From the NCBI GenBank assembly GCA_002633005.1, contig NMRA01000141.1, forward strand, positions 822,734 to 860,904: DNA of 38,171 nucleotides, read 5' to 3'. The stretch comes from Phoronis australis. Taxonomy: Eukaryota > Phoronida > Phoronidae. The notes under the pieces were generated by a model. It made no database searches, was not told the origin of the DNA, and worked only from the letters and a program-made list of their open reading frames with translations. Positions within the stretch are counted from its first letter, which is position 1; every line of letters starts with the position of its first letter. Made by a program: the position numbers and the translations under genes. Below are positions 10,459 through 21,600 of the stretch, piece after piece.

Positions 10459-12125
10459 ACAAAAGCAATGACAAAAATTCTATTGTCAACTGCCAGATAG
10501 ATCATGAACAAGACAAGGTATGGGTTTTTATGTAACACGTCTTTCGATTTACTGCACTGAAAGAGGTAAGTTTAATGAAAAAAAAAATCGCCCGCCGCAC
10601 TGTTTAGCCGAATAACCCCGCCATCCAACCGTTTGACTGCAATCGCGTTTTTCTGTGCTTCTTGTTTTCGGCATGCATACCCCTGCCGTTTTGCTTATTT
10701 ATTTACCATTACAATTAAATTTCATTTAGACGTATTCTAAACCAACACAATTGTCGCCTGCCAGAAAATTTCATTTGTTATTTTCTAGTTTTTCATTGAC
10801 TTATAATTAGGAGATTGTCGCCACCGCTGTTTTTATAATGCCGAAGAATTTGCAGAAAACGAAAACGAAGAAAAATATTTTTGTATCTGTACTTAACATA
10901 GGCCTATAATACAACTGTTTGGAATATATAATGACATTTTATATTCGCGAAAAATGCAAATGATAGGTTAAAAGCGTCAGTTTTTGGCAAAAATACAGTC
11001 ATTTTCTCACAGTATTAAATAGTTATTGAAAAGTATGTGAAATTTCGTTGATTGAAATTCGTAGAAGCTATACATAACACAAAATGAATATTCTGCTGCT
11101 GTATTCTCGAGTTAACAAACAGCATCATTATCGGAAGGTTGCCAGTGAGATAAGTATACCACGCATAGCTCATTGGGTGAAATATCTAAATATCTAGTGT
11201 TCTGCGATTGTTAGGCTGCGTCTTCACTCGGTGCAGAAGATATGCCTGTGTTAGGATTAGGGTTAGGATTGCCAATGCGAGGCAGGGTATGAGCGCACCT
11301 AGGCCTGACGTGGCACGTAGCCCTACTTAGTTAAATGGGGATAGTTCATAAATCTCCACTAATGCCTTCAATTGACTCTAATATGCAGAATAGTAGGTTA
11401 GCAGGCGTGATTTAAACTCGCAGAATAGCAAACATTCATTACAACTAAAGTGGAGTCAATGAAAAATTAGTTTCTTCCACTCTCACTCTCGAGGCCGACA
11501 GTGAAATATGTAACAGACTCGGATTTTTATATGGTAATAAAAAATTATGTATAAATATTTTATTTGCATTCGGATATTTTTTCCAGTTGTAAAGACGAAT
11601 TACTTGTGGAAGAGAAATTAGTGCGGCGCCCGAACCTATGATAAAAATTTGAACAACTTAGGCTAATAGCTAGCTCTTGAGCGGCGATGAGGACCTGGTC
11701 TCGACTATACAGGTAAACAAGTGTTATGTTCCTGGGTCATCTATTACCGCCGTCAGATGTAGTACGTGCTACTGCATGGGGTCCCTTCCTGGTTCAGCAC
11801 TCATATTATTTAAGGGTGCCGGGGGTGTTAGTGTCAGAGCTTGCATATGGCCCGTCTCACCGGAAGTGTTGACTCGCTCGAATGCGATCGATATTTTCCT
11901 TTTAAAAAATCTCAACTCATTTAATCATCGTCTAATTCACTAAAGTACCCCCTGAGGATTTTGTGTAGAGACTACATTTTTTCGCCTTAATCTAGTTATC
12001 ACGTGGTATCTTGGAAACGTTTGACCCAAATATAGTCGCCCGTTTTAGCTCAAAAGCGACTAGTGCCACTGTGGTATCTTTGTGTTGATGTCGAGTTCAC
12101 AAGTGTAATCCGCAGCAGCATAAAA

Positions 12126-12183
12126 ATGCACTTCACAGCGACGCTTTTTGAAATTGTGTTTTCATCTCTAGTTGTTTCCACAG
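12126..12183 (+). CDS. Ly6-like exon 1 (signal peptide)
   Basis: The ATG at 12126 opens 19 hydrophobic-rich codons and ends in ACA G|gtaag. Upstream in-frame sequence has no ATG, so this is the only plausible start. The single-base overhang fits the acceptor at 16353. Confidence 0.85.
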
Positions 12184-15100
12184 GTAAGAGTGGCATTTGT
12201 TGCTCACTGGTATTTTGGACAGGGCGAGCACGAATCCGCGGATCGTGAGAATCAAATTTTGGCGATGGATATATGGTCTCGATGACCAAACACTGAAAAA
12301 ACATAGACGGCAGACTGACTAGTGTACAAGAGGTCTAGATAAAAATCGCGTCGACTGTAAAAATCCTACGTGACGCGGCTTTAAAACGTGGTCGCTTCAT
12401 CTGAGGTTGTAAGTGAGATTTTTTGTGAAGCCTGAGACCATGTGGCTGCTAACACTACTTTGTCTTCTAAATTCTTGTTTCACGGTTTTGTTGTCGCGGA
12501 TTTGACTTAGACTGGTCTAATAACGCAGTCTTGTCGTTCATCTCACTTAATGTTTTTTGTAATCTGAGTACCATAGAAAGTAGGCTCGGTAAAGGTGCTA
12601 AGTATTTCGCCCTGCTAAGCTGGTTAAAAACGATAATTGAATTAGGCCTTTTTCTCTCATGCCACCGTTCTCATAATACTCTTTACCGTGATAGGATTGT
12701 TTCTCCGGTGTGGACAAGGTCGCCGAAATCATTACCGACTTGAGAAGACGCTTCTCTTCAGGGTATGATATTGGGGTTATTAGCCAACTTCAAAAATTGT
12801 GAATTCGAAAATGGCGCATGTACTCGATGCCTGTGACTTGGGTTGGAAACGGAAATGGAGTTCTATCGCGATAAGGAATTGACGAGACCGATTTTGCGAG
12901 AGCGTAATTCGATTTTGGTCAGTTAAAATGTGCGAAATGCAGTTTTAGTTGTTCAAAATCTTTGGCAGGAATGGATCTAAGGGGTGAACATTATTATATT
13001 ACGCGTGCAAATGAATTATTATTCAAAGGGTAAATTAATTTTAACGACGTAGAGTAATTCTTTGTGGCGTAAATTGACTCTAAATGGCGTAAATTAATTA
13101 TTTACGTGTGCAAATTACGCACGTAATTAAATTATTTTATGAGAAAATCAGCCGATCATGGTCCGCAAACCAAATGAGCTGTTCCTTAGAATTCTTTAAT
13201 TGTATTTCGTTATAAGCCAGGAATAGAGTTTTGGTCATTTCTAGTGTTTCATTTCATTCAGTCCGTAGTGAACCAAAGTTCAGGTTCAGATTTTTGAAAT
13301 CTCGACACCAGTTTGTGAAACGACCGGGAACTCCTAACTACTAAAAATGTTAACGCAGACTTGGGTTTTCAAAAAAATGTCGTCTTGGTCTTCTGGTGTT
13401 GTATTTTGGGATAGCTGGTTTTTCTTGTAAACCTTTTTGTAGACTTCAGCATTTCAAAATTCCATGGGGGTTAATTATCTGGCACCAAGGAGCAGGAATT
13501 GGTTAGCGGATTTGCTGTGTTCCGCAGCAACTGAAACAGTGTCTAAGTTAATAGCGGGAACTTTTTAACAAGTGCGCGCCGGTTTAACGCTGAAACCTCA
13601 GTGCTCTCCGCAAAATAGTAAGACCCGGCACCGTTAGTATGATAATTTCTACTCGGAAAGACTTGTTCTGGCAGGAGGGAATGTTTGAAATCAATCACGG
13701 AAAACTAAAGATAACGAAGCCACAATAACGTAATTAATTTACACGGTTAAGAATCAATTTACCCCGTTAATTTAACGCGCGTAACTTTCCAGCCCACATA
13801 GCCAACTATCACTTTCCCACAGACCAGGCATGTACTTCTTTGTTTTATAAATAGTGAGTGACCACTTGACTGTTGTTTAAACATTTGTTGCAGAAGAGTT
13901 GTGTAATCAGTGTGCGATTTGCCCTTTTGACCTGACCTTGTAACATGTTTTTGGCGTTTCTCATTGTTTTAGTCAAACACAAACGGTAAGCTAACGCGTT
14001 GTCTTGTGAGTTTTAGTAAGTTTGACTTAGACTTGTTCTAAGCGTTCTGAGCTAAACTCATTTTACATTCGTGCACCCAGCCTAAAATATAGGGCTGGGG
14101 GGGGGGGGGCTTTTTACTGAAAAAACGGGTGTATTTCATTCACACCTATGAATTGTGCATTCGCGCCGAATTCCGGTGGACTTTTTTCTCGTTTTCTCGA
14201 ACTTTTTGTTTTTCTGAGGCAGACCTTTTTGCCCACATCGCCAAATGGGGAGGTTCGTTCGCGCACTCCTGGGTTCGCTCCCCCCTGGGTTCGCTCATGT
14301 TTTAGGTTTAATTTGGCATACCCTTGGTGGGGAACAAAGTCATCTACACCTTTTAACACCGATGTAGATAAAAAGCTCTTTTTTAATATATATGTTTTCA
14401 CATTATTTATTATCAATGATAAACAAGTGCAAACAAAGAAGTTCATCCAGTCATTCACGCATGTACACCTCAGGAAAGACCATACTCGTATCTCGTATAA
14501 AGTAAACAACCGTTACATGGAGTTAACGCCAACAATAAAATTTTCCCATTTCCCAGAGAAGCTGTCATAAACAAAATTTTTATAGGCAATTTATTTTTCA
14601 TCATTATAGTACTCATAAGTATATGTAACAAACTTGTGAATATTAGGTATATTTTTGTGACATGTCTCCTTGTAAATATACTGTTTGGCTATCAAAAGCA
14701 AAATGTTAAATAGAAAATCAAGTGTCTCATAAAGTCCAAGAATTACACATTTGTGAGAGAGACAGTTGGGAAGCTGAATGAGACTCTTTTGAAGTAGTTT
14801 TCCGAAGTCCTTCCAAAAATCTTGGCGCAGTACTGTAGACTGAATATGAACAAGAACGTGAGGCTGAGACCAAAGTTAATTTATTGCATAATTGTATGTA
14901 TCTGAAGCCTGGTCTGTAGTTGCAAAGATATTTTATTCACAAGTTGACGTAATTGCTATAACGCAGCAGTTGCACTACTTGTTCATCCAATAGGACGTCA
15001 AGGGGATTTATCTTGAGGAGCACCATTATTACTGACTTGAAACTGTGACTATGAGTTGAAGAAAGCGTTGTTACGAGCATCACCGAAGGCGTAATCGAGA

Positions 15101-17421
15101 ACTAAGGCAAATTGTTATCCCATGACGCAGCAATGCCGCGGGGCACCAAATATCCTATCCAAAAGGATTACGTTGCTCATTATAGGTTATCGGAGAGTTT
15201 CGCATTATTCTAAAGCTTTTTTGAAACAGTCCCAGTATATCGTAATTGTCTTTAAAGTGTACTCGCATTTCGTATTGCAAAGAAAGTTGATGTAGCACAT
15301 TGTTTATCTTGTCTGTTCTATCCAATCTCCAACCTACTGTAATTATGACCCGTTGGTATGTTCAGCTGAAACCCATCACCATGATCCAGGCACTTGCTAT
15401 TGTACTAAAGCATTAGTATTGCTATTTCAAAAGACTATATGACACGCATTGTACTTGGAAGTAAAATGGAAGTCTGGGCCTCCTTGGAGTGGAACTTTTG
15501 AATTTTATTTTAAAATTCCCACGGGTCAATAAAATACCGAGTGCTTGCTCTATGTGCAAGTGTACTTGTGGTGTGTAAGTACGGGCGGGCAGTCTGTGTT
15601 ATTGCATGTACTTGTATGTATGTTTTGCTTTGTTTGAGTTTGTGAATGGACAAGTGCGCATTGAGTATTCCATTTATTAGATATTCTGACCACCAGAGGA
15701 GTTTTGTTTCTCGCTAACATGTCAGACTCGAGTACAATCCTGAACTGCCAGGTTTTGTGGGTCACCTAGAGAAGCGTGAGAGGTGTTTCTAAAAGGAAAG
15801 AAATATTCCATCTACTGCCTTCAAGACATCCACCTGAGAATAATGAATGCAATTTTAATTCCTGGAATGTTGCGGTTTTACTATTTAAGCAAATATTTCT
15901 GAATTTTAAATTCTTAAATTTAGTTCCGATGACAACGGTTGTACTATTAATGGGATGATTAATTGTATACGGATTCCCTTGACAATCTAGATTTTTTCGA
16001 AAGATTTCTTAAGTTTACCTGAAAATTTGTAATCGTTATGGAAACAATAAATCATAGCAATTTAGGGTAAATAAACTGTGTGAGATGTGTGAGTGAGCGT
16101 GTGAACGAAAATCTTGGCTTTGGTTTCGAAAATACAAAAACTGAATTAAAATTGAGCTATGAATTTCACAAATTTAAACATTGCTCACAGCTCCAAATGC
16201 ACACGAGATGGCATAATCCCAAAAAATCACTCCAAAGTGTCACTACTGAGTAAGCACTGACGTCATCATTGATATTATGCAAGTTACATTAGAGAAGTGG
16301 ATACGATGCATGTCGTACTGGCACACGCCAAATCGACTGTTCTTTTGTTCCAGCGATGGGAATACAATGCTTTCAATGTGCCACTTCGTTAGACAACACC
16401 GACTGCCAGGACCCACTGAACGCCACCCTTGTTGACAACATAGATCAAGCTATGTGCGCGTCACCGACCTCCATGTGCTCCAAGTTCGCCGTGACTGTTG
16501 GCGCACCCAAAAACGACGAGGACGCGGAAAGTGAAGAGGAGGACGAAGGTATTGCTGCAAGTAACCAAGGCAACGCTCGCCGAGATCTCGGAATGAGCTT
16601 ACTTTTAACACATGAATTTTAAGTGTTGTAAATTATGTTTTAGTATTTTTATTTTTTAAAAGAATTTCTGACAGAGCAACACCACGGTGTTCTTATACGT
16701 TGCATGAACCGAAATTGTCTACCATGAAATGGACTGGAATTCTAAAAACGGTCGTGCGGCAGTTACAAGCAACTCCATGAGCAAGGCATGAAGCAAATGC
16801 GAAATATCGGTCCTTCTAAAAGCCCAGAAAACATTTTTTCTAATCTCATTTACGGTAAAGACTAGGCCGGTTTTATTGTGTAAAAGTTATTCGACAGAAG
16901 GCGTCCGTTTATTGCCCATTGGTTGTGCCCGGGGTAATGGGGGGCATAGAACGAACGCCACGCGGAATGTTCCAGTTTAGGAACAATTACGGCTCACACA
17001 AGCTGAGACAATGTAAACCCAATCGAATTTAACTAAAAGATCGATCTAATTAGTTAAAACATGTTTGCGATTTGAAATAAAATCAAAACCAAGCAAAAAC
17101 TTTGGTCTAAACCAACAACTTTAAGAAGGTTTTACCATCCAAAACTGATCCCCCAAAATGCGTTTTCGGTCGTCTTGTGAATTCACCGTTTGTGTATCTA
17201 CTTTTGTTTCAGAAACCATGCCGGTTTACAGTTCCGTGGCGCGATTTTGTGGTGGCATTACTGGAATAGAAGCCGGCGAGTGCAAACAGTTGGTCTATAA
17301 CGGCATAAGTGGCCTGGCATGCACCTGCGAGGGTGACCTATGTAATGCTGCCCAAGACATCAAAGGAATCCTATTTGTAGTCGCAACGACAATCGTCAGC
17401 GTACTAACACCAGTGCTGTAA
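12126..17421 (+). CDS. Secreted Ly6/uPAR-domain protein, probably GPI-anchored
   Basis: Three exons, 12126-12183, 16354-16548 and 17213-17421, encode 153 residues with phases 1-1. Exon 1 is a signal peptide (MHFTATLFEIVF..., split codon at the end). The mature part starts IQCFQC and carries ten cysteines (residues 25, 28, 37, 54, 61, 97, 108, 121, 123, 128), ending in the diagnostic CxC....CN pattern (ACTCEGDLCN). This is the three-finger Ly6/uPAR fold, with one exon per half-domain as in other family genes. N42-A-T is an N-glycosylation sequon. Residues 137-153 form a hydrophobic tail with no charged end, consistent with a GPI signal. A run of Asp/Glu (74-85) at the exon 2/3 join is unusual. 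The ligand and role are unknown. Quiver/sleepless-like or CD59-like proteins are the nearest types; I cannot choose between them. Confidence 0.88.
12999..13784. repeat. Possible inverted-repeat element with TTACGCG ends
   Basis: The left end TTACGCGTGCAAATGAATTA and the reverse complement of the right end (TTACGCGCGTTAAATTAACG) align imperfectly over about 45 bp. The interior carries several GTAAATTAATT-type repeats. I see no target-site duplication and no coding region. It is possibly an old MITE. Confidence 0.45.
14097..14109 (+). repeat. Poly-G run of 13
   Basis: Thirteen consecutive G lie in the Ly6-like intron, a homopolymer like the one that borders the gap at 10354. Confidence 0.95.
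16354..16548 (+). CDS. Ly6-like exon 2 (first half of the three-finger domain)
   Basis: The acceptor is ttttgttccag and the donor is gaag|gtattg. It encodes the first five cysteines and ends in an acidic stretch. A second in-phase donor, gcaa|gtaacc at 16560/16561, would add four residues (GIAA). AG|GTA at 16548/16549 is the better consensus. Confidence 0.85.
16549..17212 (+). other. Ly6-like gene intron 2
   Basis: This 664-bp intron has no recognisable feature beyond its splice sites. An in-frame read-through from exon 2 would stop at 16620. Confidence 0.7.
17213..17421 (+). CDS. Ly6-like exon 3 (second half, CN motif, hydrophobic tail)
   Basis: The acceptor is cttttgtttcag. It encodes cysteines six to ten and the LCN signature, then a 17-residue hydrophobic C-terminus and TAA at 17419-17421. 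The phase is compatible with both possible exon 2 donors. Confidence 0.9.
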
Positions 17422-18345
17422 ACATACACTCAACAGGACTTTACATGTGTAAACACAGCTCGCATTACGAATTTGTATTGCCCATTTGAGTCAACGGCAA
17501 GTCCTCTGAACAATCTTTCAAACGTGACCAAGACCAGAATTGGCAACTAAGACGACTTCTTGTTGCTGGTTATTTTCTTGACTAACATTTGAAATCCAAA
17601 TCAAAAGTCAACAATCGACAACAAATTGTCTAATGGTTCATTGAAGGTACATGCCGTAACCAATTACAGAAGTAGCATTATACCCTTTGGAGTGGTGGAA
17701 GTGAAGGGTGAATGGGAAAATTCAAGTTGCAAAGTCAAGAATACTAGTACACAGTGCTTGTTTTTGCGTTTTTTGTTGTTAACACGTATTTGATATGTCA
17801 AGTGGACATTACACTGTGCTTGCTAACCAATAGCCATTTTCTGACACCACCCCGACATGAGATATGTCTTGTCACTAGATGGCGATACGGTAGTTGATGG
17901 ACAGGGTTGTCTTTTTGAACAAGGATGAAATGCAGTGCAATCTCTAAGTGAATTTTTTTTCATCACCATGACATCAAATTACCACTCTTGTGCAGTGTCA
18001 TGTTCATATAGTTGGTCTAAAATGTGCAAGTGTTGAAATGTTGGTAAATGAAAGAAACTGCCTTTTATTCCTGTCAACTCTGCCGGTCTTGCACACCAGA
18101 ATTAGAAATTGGTTTAAGTCACAGTGAGTTTCCTGTTATCACAATCCACAATGCTAAAAAATTGCACCTTGAATGTTTGTAGTAACAAAATATCTTTTTT
18201 CCACAGTAGTCAAAGAACTGACACAGAGTTTAGTGAGCTGCAGGCCCATGTCACTGCAAATTTCTCAGATTATAACCTTGATATGTAGTTAGGCATTATA
18301 TCTTTAGTCAGAGATAACCAATAAACGATTAATTTACCAATTTAT
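17422..18345 (+). other. Ly6-like gene 3' UTR
   Basis: This is non-coding sequence from the stop codon to the first AATAAA on this strand (18320-18325). The end of the transcript is expected 10-30 bp after that signal. Confidence 0.6.
18320..18325 (+). other. Polyadenylation signal of the Ly6-like gene
   Basis: AATAAA in CCAATAAACG is the first perfect hexamer I find after the stop codon at 17421. Confidence 0.6.
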
Positions 18346-18346
18346 T
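18341..18346 (-). other. Polyadenylation signal of ATP5ME
   Basis: TTTATT on the + strand reads AATAAA on the - strand, 260 bp after the ATP5ME stop codon. It faces the + strand signal at 18320-18325. Confidence 0.6.
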
Positions 18347-18605
18347 TTAACTCCTACCTGGTATAAATATTCCAATCACTAAACAATGCACACATCACAA
18401 CAACACACACAAGTGTTAACAAATCTTCCAAGCATGTCACTGGCTTCTTGTTTTTCAGGAGATGACTTTTCCTAAGTTCACTATTCGTGGTGCATGATGT
18501 CTGCCGTGACACCATCTTGAATAATTCGTTTAGCAAAGGTAGTGTCCATGCTTATCTCGGTCAAATCCTCACAATGTTCATACGGCTAACTACTGGTGAT
18601 TGATA

Positions 18606-18655
18606 CTACTGGGTTGGCGTTAGTCCTACTTCTTTAGCTAATGCGTTCAATTCCG
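18606..18655 (-). CDS. ATP5ME: ATP5ME exon 4 (C-terminus)
   Basis: The acceptor is ttttattttacag. Two bases complete an alanine codon, then ELNALAKEVGLTPTQ and TAG (complement 18608-18606). The phase matches exon 3 exactly. Confidence 0.88.
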
Positions 18656-21600
18656 CTGTAAAATAAAACCATGTAGTATGTATCAGTCATGGACAGGTTG
18701 ACCTTAAGGAATAAATTGGTAATAAACAAGATTGAAAATCTGCCACACTATAAATGTTGGGCATTAACACTGATGGACACTCCTTCCACCATTGTCATGA
18801 CATGCTTTCAGCTCACTCCAAATCAGCTTTGTAGCAGCCCAAGGAAATTATGACACTGATAGCTAGGACACACGTTTTTATGAAGTGTGACTTCGACAAT
18901 TTGATATTAAAGTGCCTTCCATCAGAATAGCGAAAGATAGATAAAACAAGTAATGAAATAACAGACCAATGAATTGAAAAGCAGTCATGAATAGACAGTT
19001 AAGTAGGTATAAAATTTTAGTGGTACAACCCTCAAAAGTCACCAAGGAAAGACCCAAGGCAGTTAATGCAAAGAACACAGACTGCCACTGCAAATTAAAT
19101 GGAAAGACTAGGGTTCCAAGAAACTGACCTAAGTTCATTTTTGAATTAATTCTGATTCATTTCGACTTTCAAACTTTGAAACTTGCACACAGGGAAGAAA
19201 TGAAGACAACAACTTAGTTAAAAACTCAAGTTAAACTTAACATTAAAAATCTCTTCCTCGAAACGGACTTGAGACAAATTTAAGTTTTATATTAAAAAAT
19301 TGACTAAAATTTAAGATTTGTCTTTAGCCAAGTCAGTTTTCCTGGAACGTACCCCTGAGACAGAAAATACAGTGAACACAAACCTCCGTATCAAAATAAC
19401 TTGCTGGTTTGAAAAGCTTATGATAAACAAAGTGTTTTGATGGAAATGCTCAGTATCTCTCACGACTTCTCTGTATCTCTAAACACTGGAGTAGACACAC
19501 CCGATATACACTAAATTCCACAGCTAGACATCAAGCCATCACTGACAGTGCCCTCAATCACCCGAGGGGAAAGGTGCCTGTGCCTACTGAGAGGGGAAAT
19601 ATCAGAGTGGGGGTGGGGGGATTCTACCCCCCCAATCACCGTCCATAGCATCCCCACCCCTGTTGCAAACCTCCATAGGCTCTGCCTCAAGTAGCCAAGA
19701 CTAACTTTTTGTGCTCATTCAAATTGTCACCTGTGGGAGTTGCAAGTGACTTGAACCTCGAAGGAAATTTTTCAATCGATTGAGGAAAATTTTTGAGCCT
19801 CATGAGGGGAATTTTGTGCAAATTTTTCAACATTTTCAGACGGGAACGGGGCCGATGTTTGGCCCCGAAATCGAAAGATTGAGGCCCCTGACTGAAAACC
19901 TCCACATTGCCAATTAACCCACCTGTTTCAGCATTCTTCCTCTCCATAGCTAGCCTGGCAGCACGCTCTTCTTTCTTCCTTTGTATCTCAACCTGAAGCA
20001 CCTCTTCCTTGGCTGACAAGCTCTCTGAAGACAGCAAAAGACAATTTTTTTACAGTGGATCTGCGCACTGGCACAGCAGTCAAAATACCTGTGCTACATA
20101 GCATGACCATACTGGGAAGACAAGCGTGGTTGTAGCAAGACGTCAAAAGCCTAATTGTGTATACACCTACTTTGTACTAAATAACTTGATATGAATATTT
20201 ACAATCAGGCACACCAGGAAATCAGTATATTCAAGACGTGGTTGCCCAGACCCTTAAAGAACTTAAAACATATAACATATAAATAATTACACAAAATTCT
20301 ACAACAGATGGTGCCCAGCATCCAGAACTCCTCTTGGATGTAAATGTGTCAGTGATCACAACCACATATTTAGTGGCACTTGCGACAGGTTCAAATGGTC
20401 AGAGTCGAAAAGTTGCTAACCAGAATGAATAACCAACTTAACCTTTAGCTAACAATACTGAAACTGAATAAATGGCAAGAGGACGACAAGGCAAACATGA
20501 GCCACCATGCGCTTCTGGGACTTTAGCTAGCGTTTGCATACTTTTAACACATTTGGTTTTCAGTTGCAGAGTACACTGAGTGGGTTGTTCCTTTGAAGCA
20601 CCCAGGAGAATTTATTCCAAAGTATTTTTAAAAAGGACATCTCTATCAGTGATCAGTACGAATGCACTCTTACAACTTGCCAAATAATCATCAACCTGTA
20701 ATATCACACAAGTTATACTGAAAACATTAACACTTGACTTTGTTTAACAAGTCACCATTGATGTCACAATAAATAGCCATCAGCAAATGACAACCTTGCT
20801 GGTTGATAATAGATTCTGATTTATTGTTGAGATGTTGTTGTCCACTACACACTCTTTACATTTATTAACCCCGAGTACAGTGATAATTGGGCAGAGTTAA
20901 AATTGCTGCCAAGATATCAAATCCTTCAAAACCTACTCACTAGCGGTGCTGATGGTCGTTTTTCAAATGCGTTGTTGTCGGCTCGTAAACATCCGCTGAT
21001 ATCAAACTGGGTTGCATTTCATAGGTCCGCAAGAATTAGTAAGTAAAGCAAGTGTGATCATACCCTTCCCTTCAAAAATGCATGGCGACATCTTGTGAAG
21101 TCATGCATAGTCTTGTGAAGTCATGCATAGTCTTGTGAAGTCATGCATAGTCTTGTGTTGTTACAACTTAATCTACAGGAAGCAGACCTGGCATCAGAGG
21201 TGGTGAGATTTAACTTCAACTTGATTGGATGGTGCATGGCTCGAGAATAGTTCGGACATTTGCTTAACGTCTATGTATTCATACAATGCATATATAGCTC
21301 CCTTCAATTTTTGTATTGTTTCCTACTCGTAGCAAAGCGCATGTTGCACTTGACTCAAACTTACAATTATGGAGAGCTCACGTGACAAGTGCACTTTTTT
21401 CGCCATATTTTGCTCCAAGTCACCAAGTTTTCCATGATGCCACCGGATGTTTACAACTGTCCCATTACGCACTTGAAAAACAACAGCAGTGTTGTAAATG
21501 AAATCCCCCAAATTCTAGCCTCAGATGCATTGAATGAACTTAACCCAGCTCACAATGTAATCGGGTAAATGTGAAATGGTAAATCCCAAATCAAATAAAC

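Larger units (their letters stand above)
8464..12125. other. CUTC 3' UTR and intergenic region
   Basis: The first 1.2 kb is probably CUTC 3' UTR. The remainder to the Ly6-like start codon contains a sequence gap (10354-10450), a short TTAGG/TTAGGG-like run (11251-11270) and, over the last few hundred bases, the expected promoter of the Ly6-like gene. No convincing coding exon is visible; the short ORFs have no family features. Confidence 0.6.
12184..16353 (+). other. Ly6-like gene intron 1
   Basis: This 4.2-kb intron contains an inverted-repeat element (12999-13784), a 13-G homopolymer (14097-14109) and an overlapping pair of ORFs of 131 and 140 codons on opposite strands around 14114-14570. 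Neither ORF resembles a known family. I treat the whole stretch as non-coding. Confidence 0.6.

Noticed and set aside
10149-10538. ORFs that span the run of N
   Set aside because: Most of the reading frame is gap, with a homopolymer on each side.
11251-11270. TTAGG/TTAGGG-like run as an interstitial telomere
   Set aside because: Only about three degenerate units are present, too few to claim a telomeric origin.
14114-14570. Overlapping ORFs of 131 and 140 codons on opposite strands
   Set aside because: Neither resembles a known protein, there is no splice context, and both lie in the Ly6-like intron. Chance or an old repeat is more likely.
18878-19138. Hydrophobic - strand ORF that looks like a membrane protein
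   Set aside because: It lies in ATP5ME intron 3. AT-rich introns often give hydrophobic translations, and no splice sites or family features support it.
19687-19922. Continuation of the ATP5ME exon 3 reading frame
   Set aside because: The frame runs past a good donor (acag|gtgggt) into a dispersed repeat. The phase-matched last exon at 18606-18655 explains the C-terminus better.
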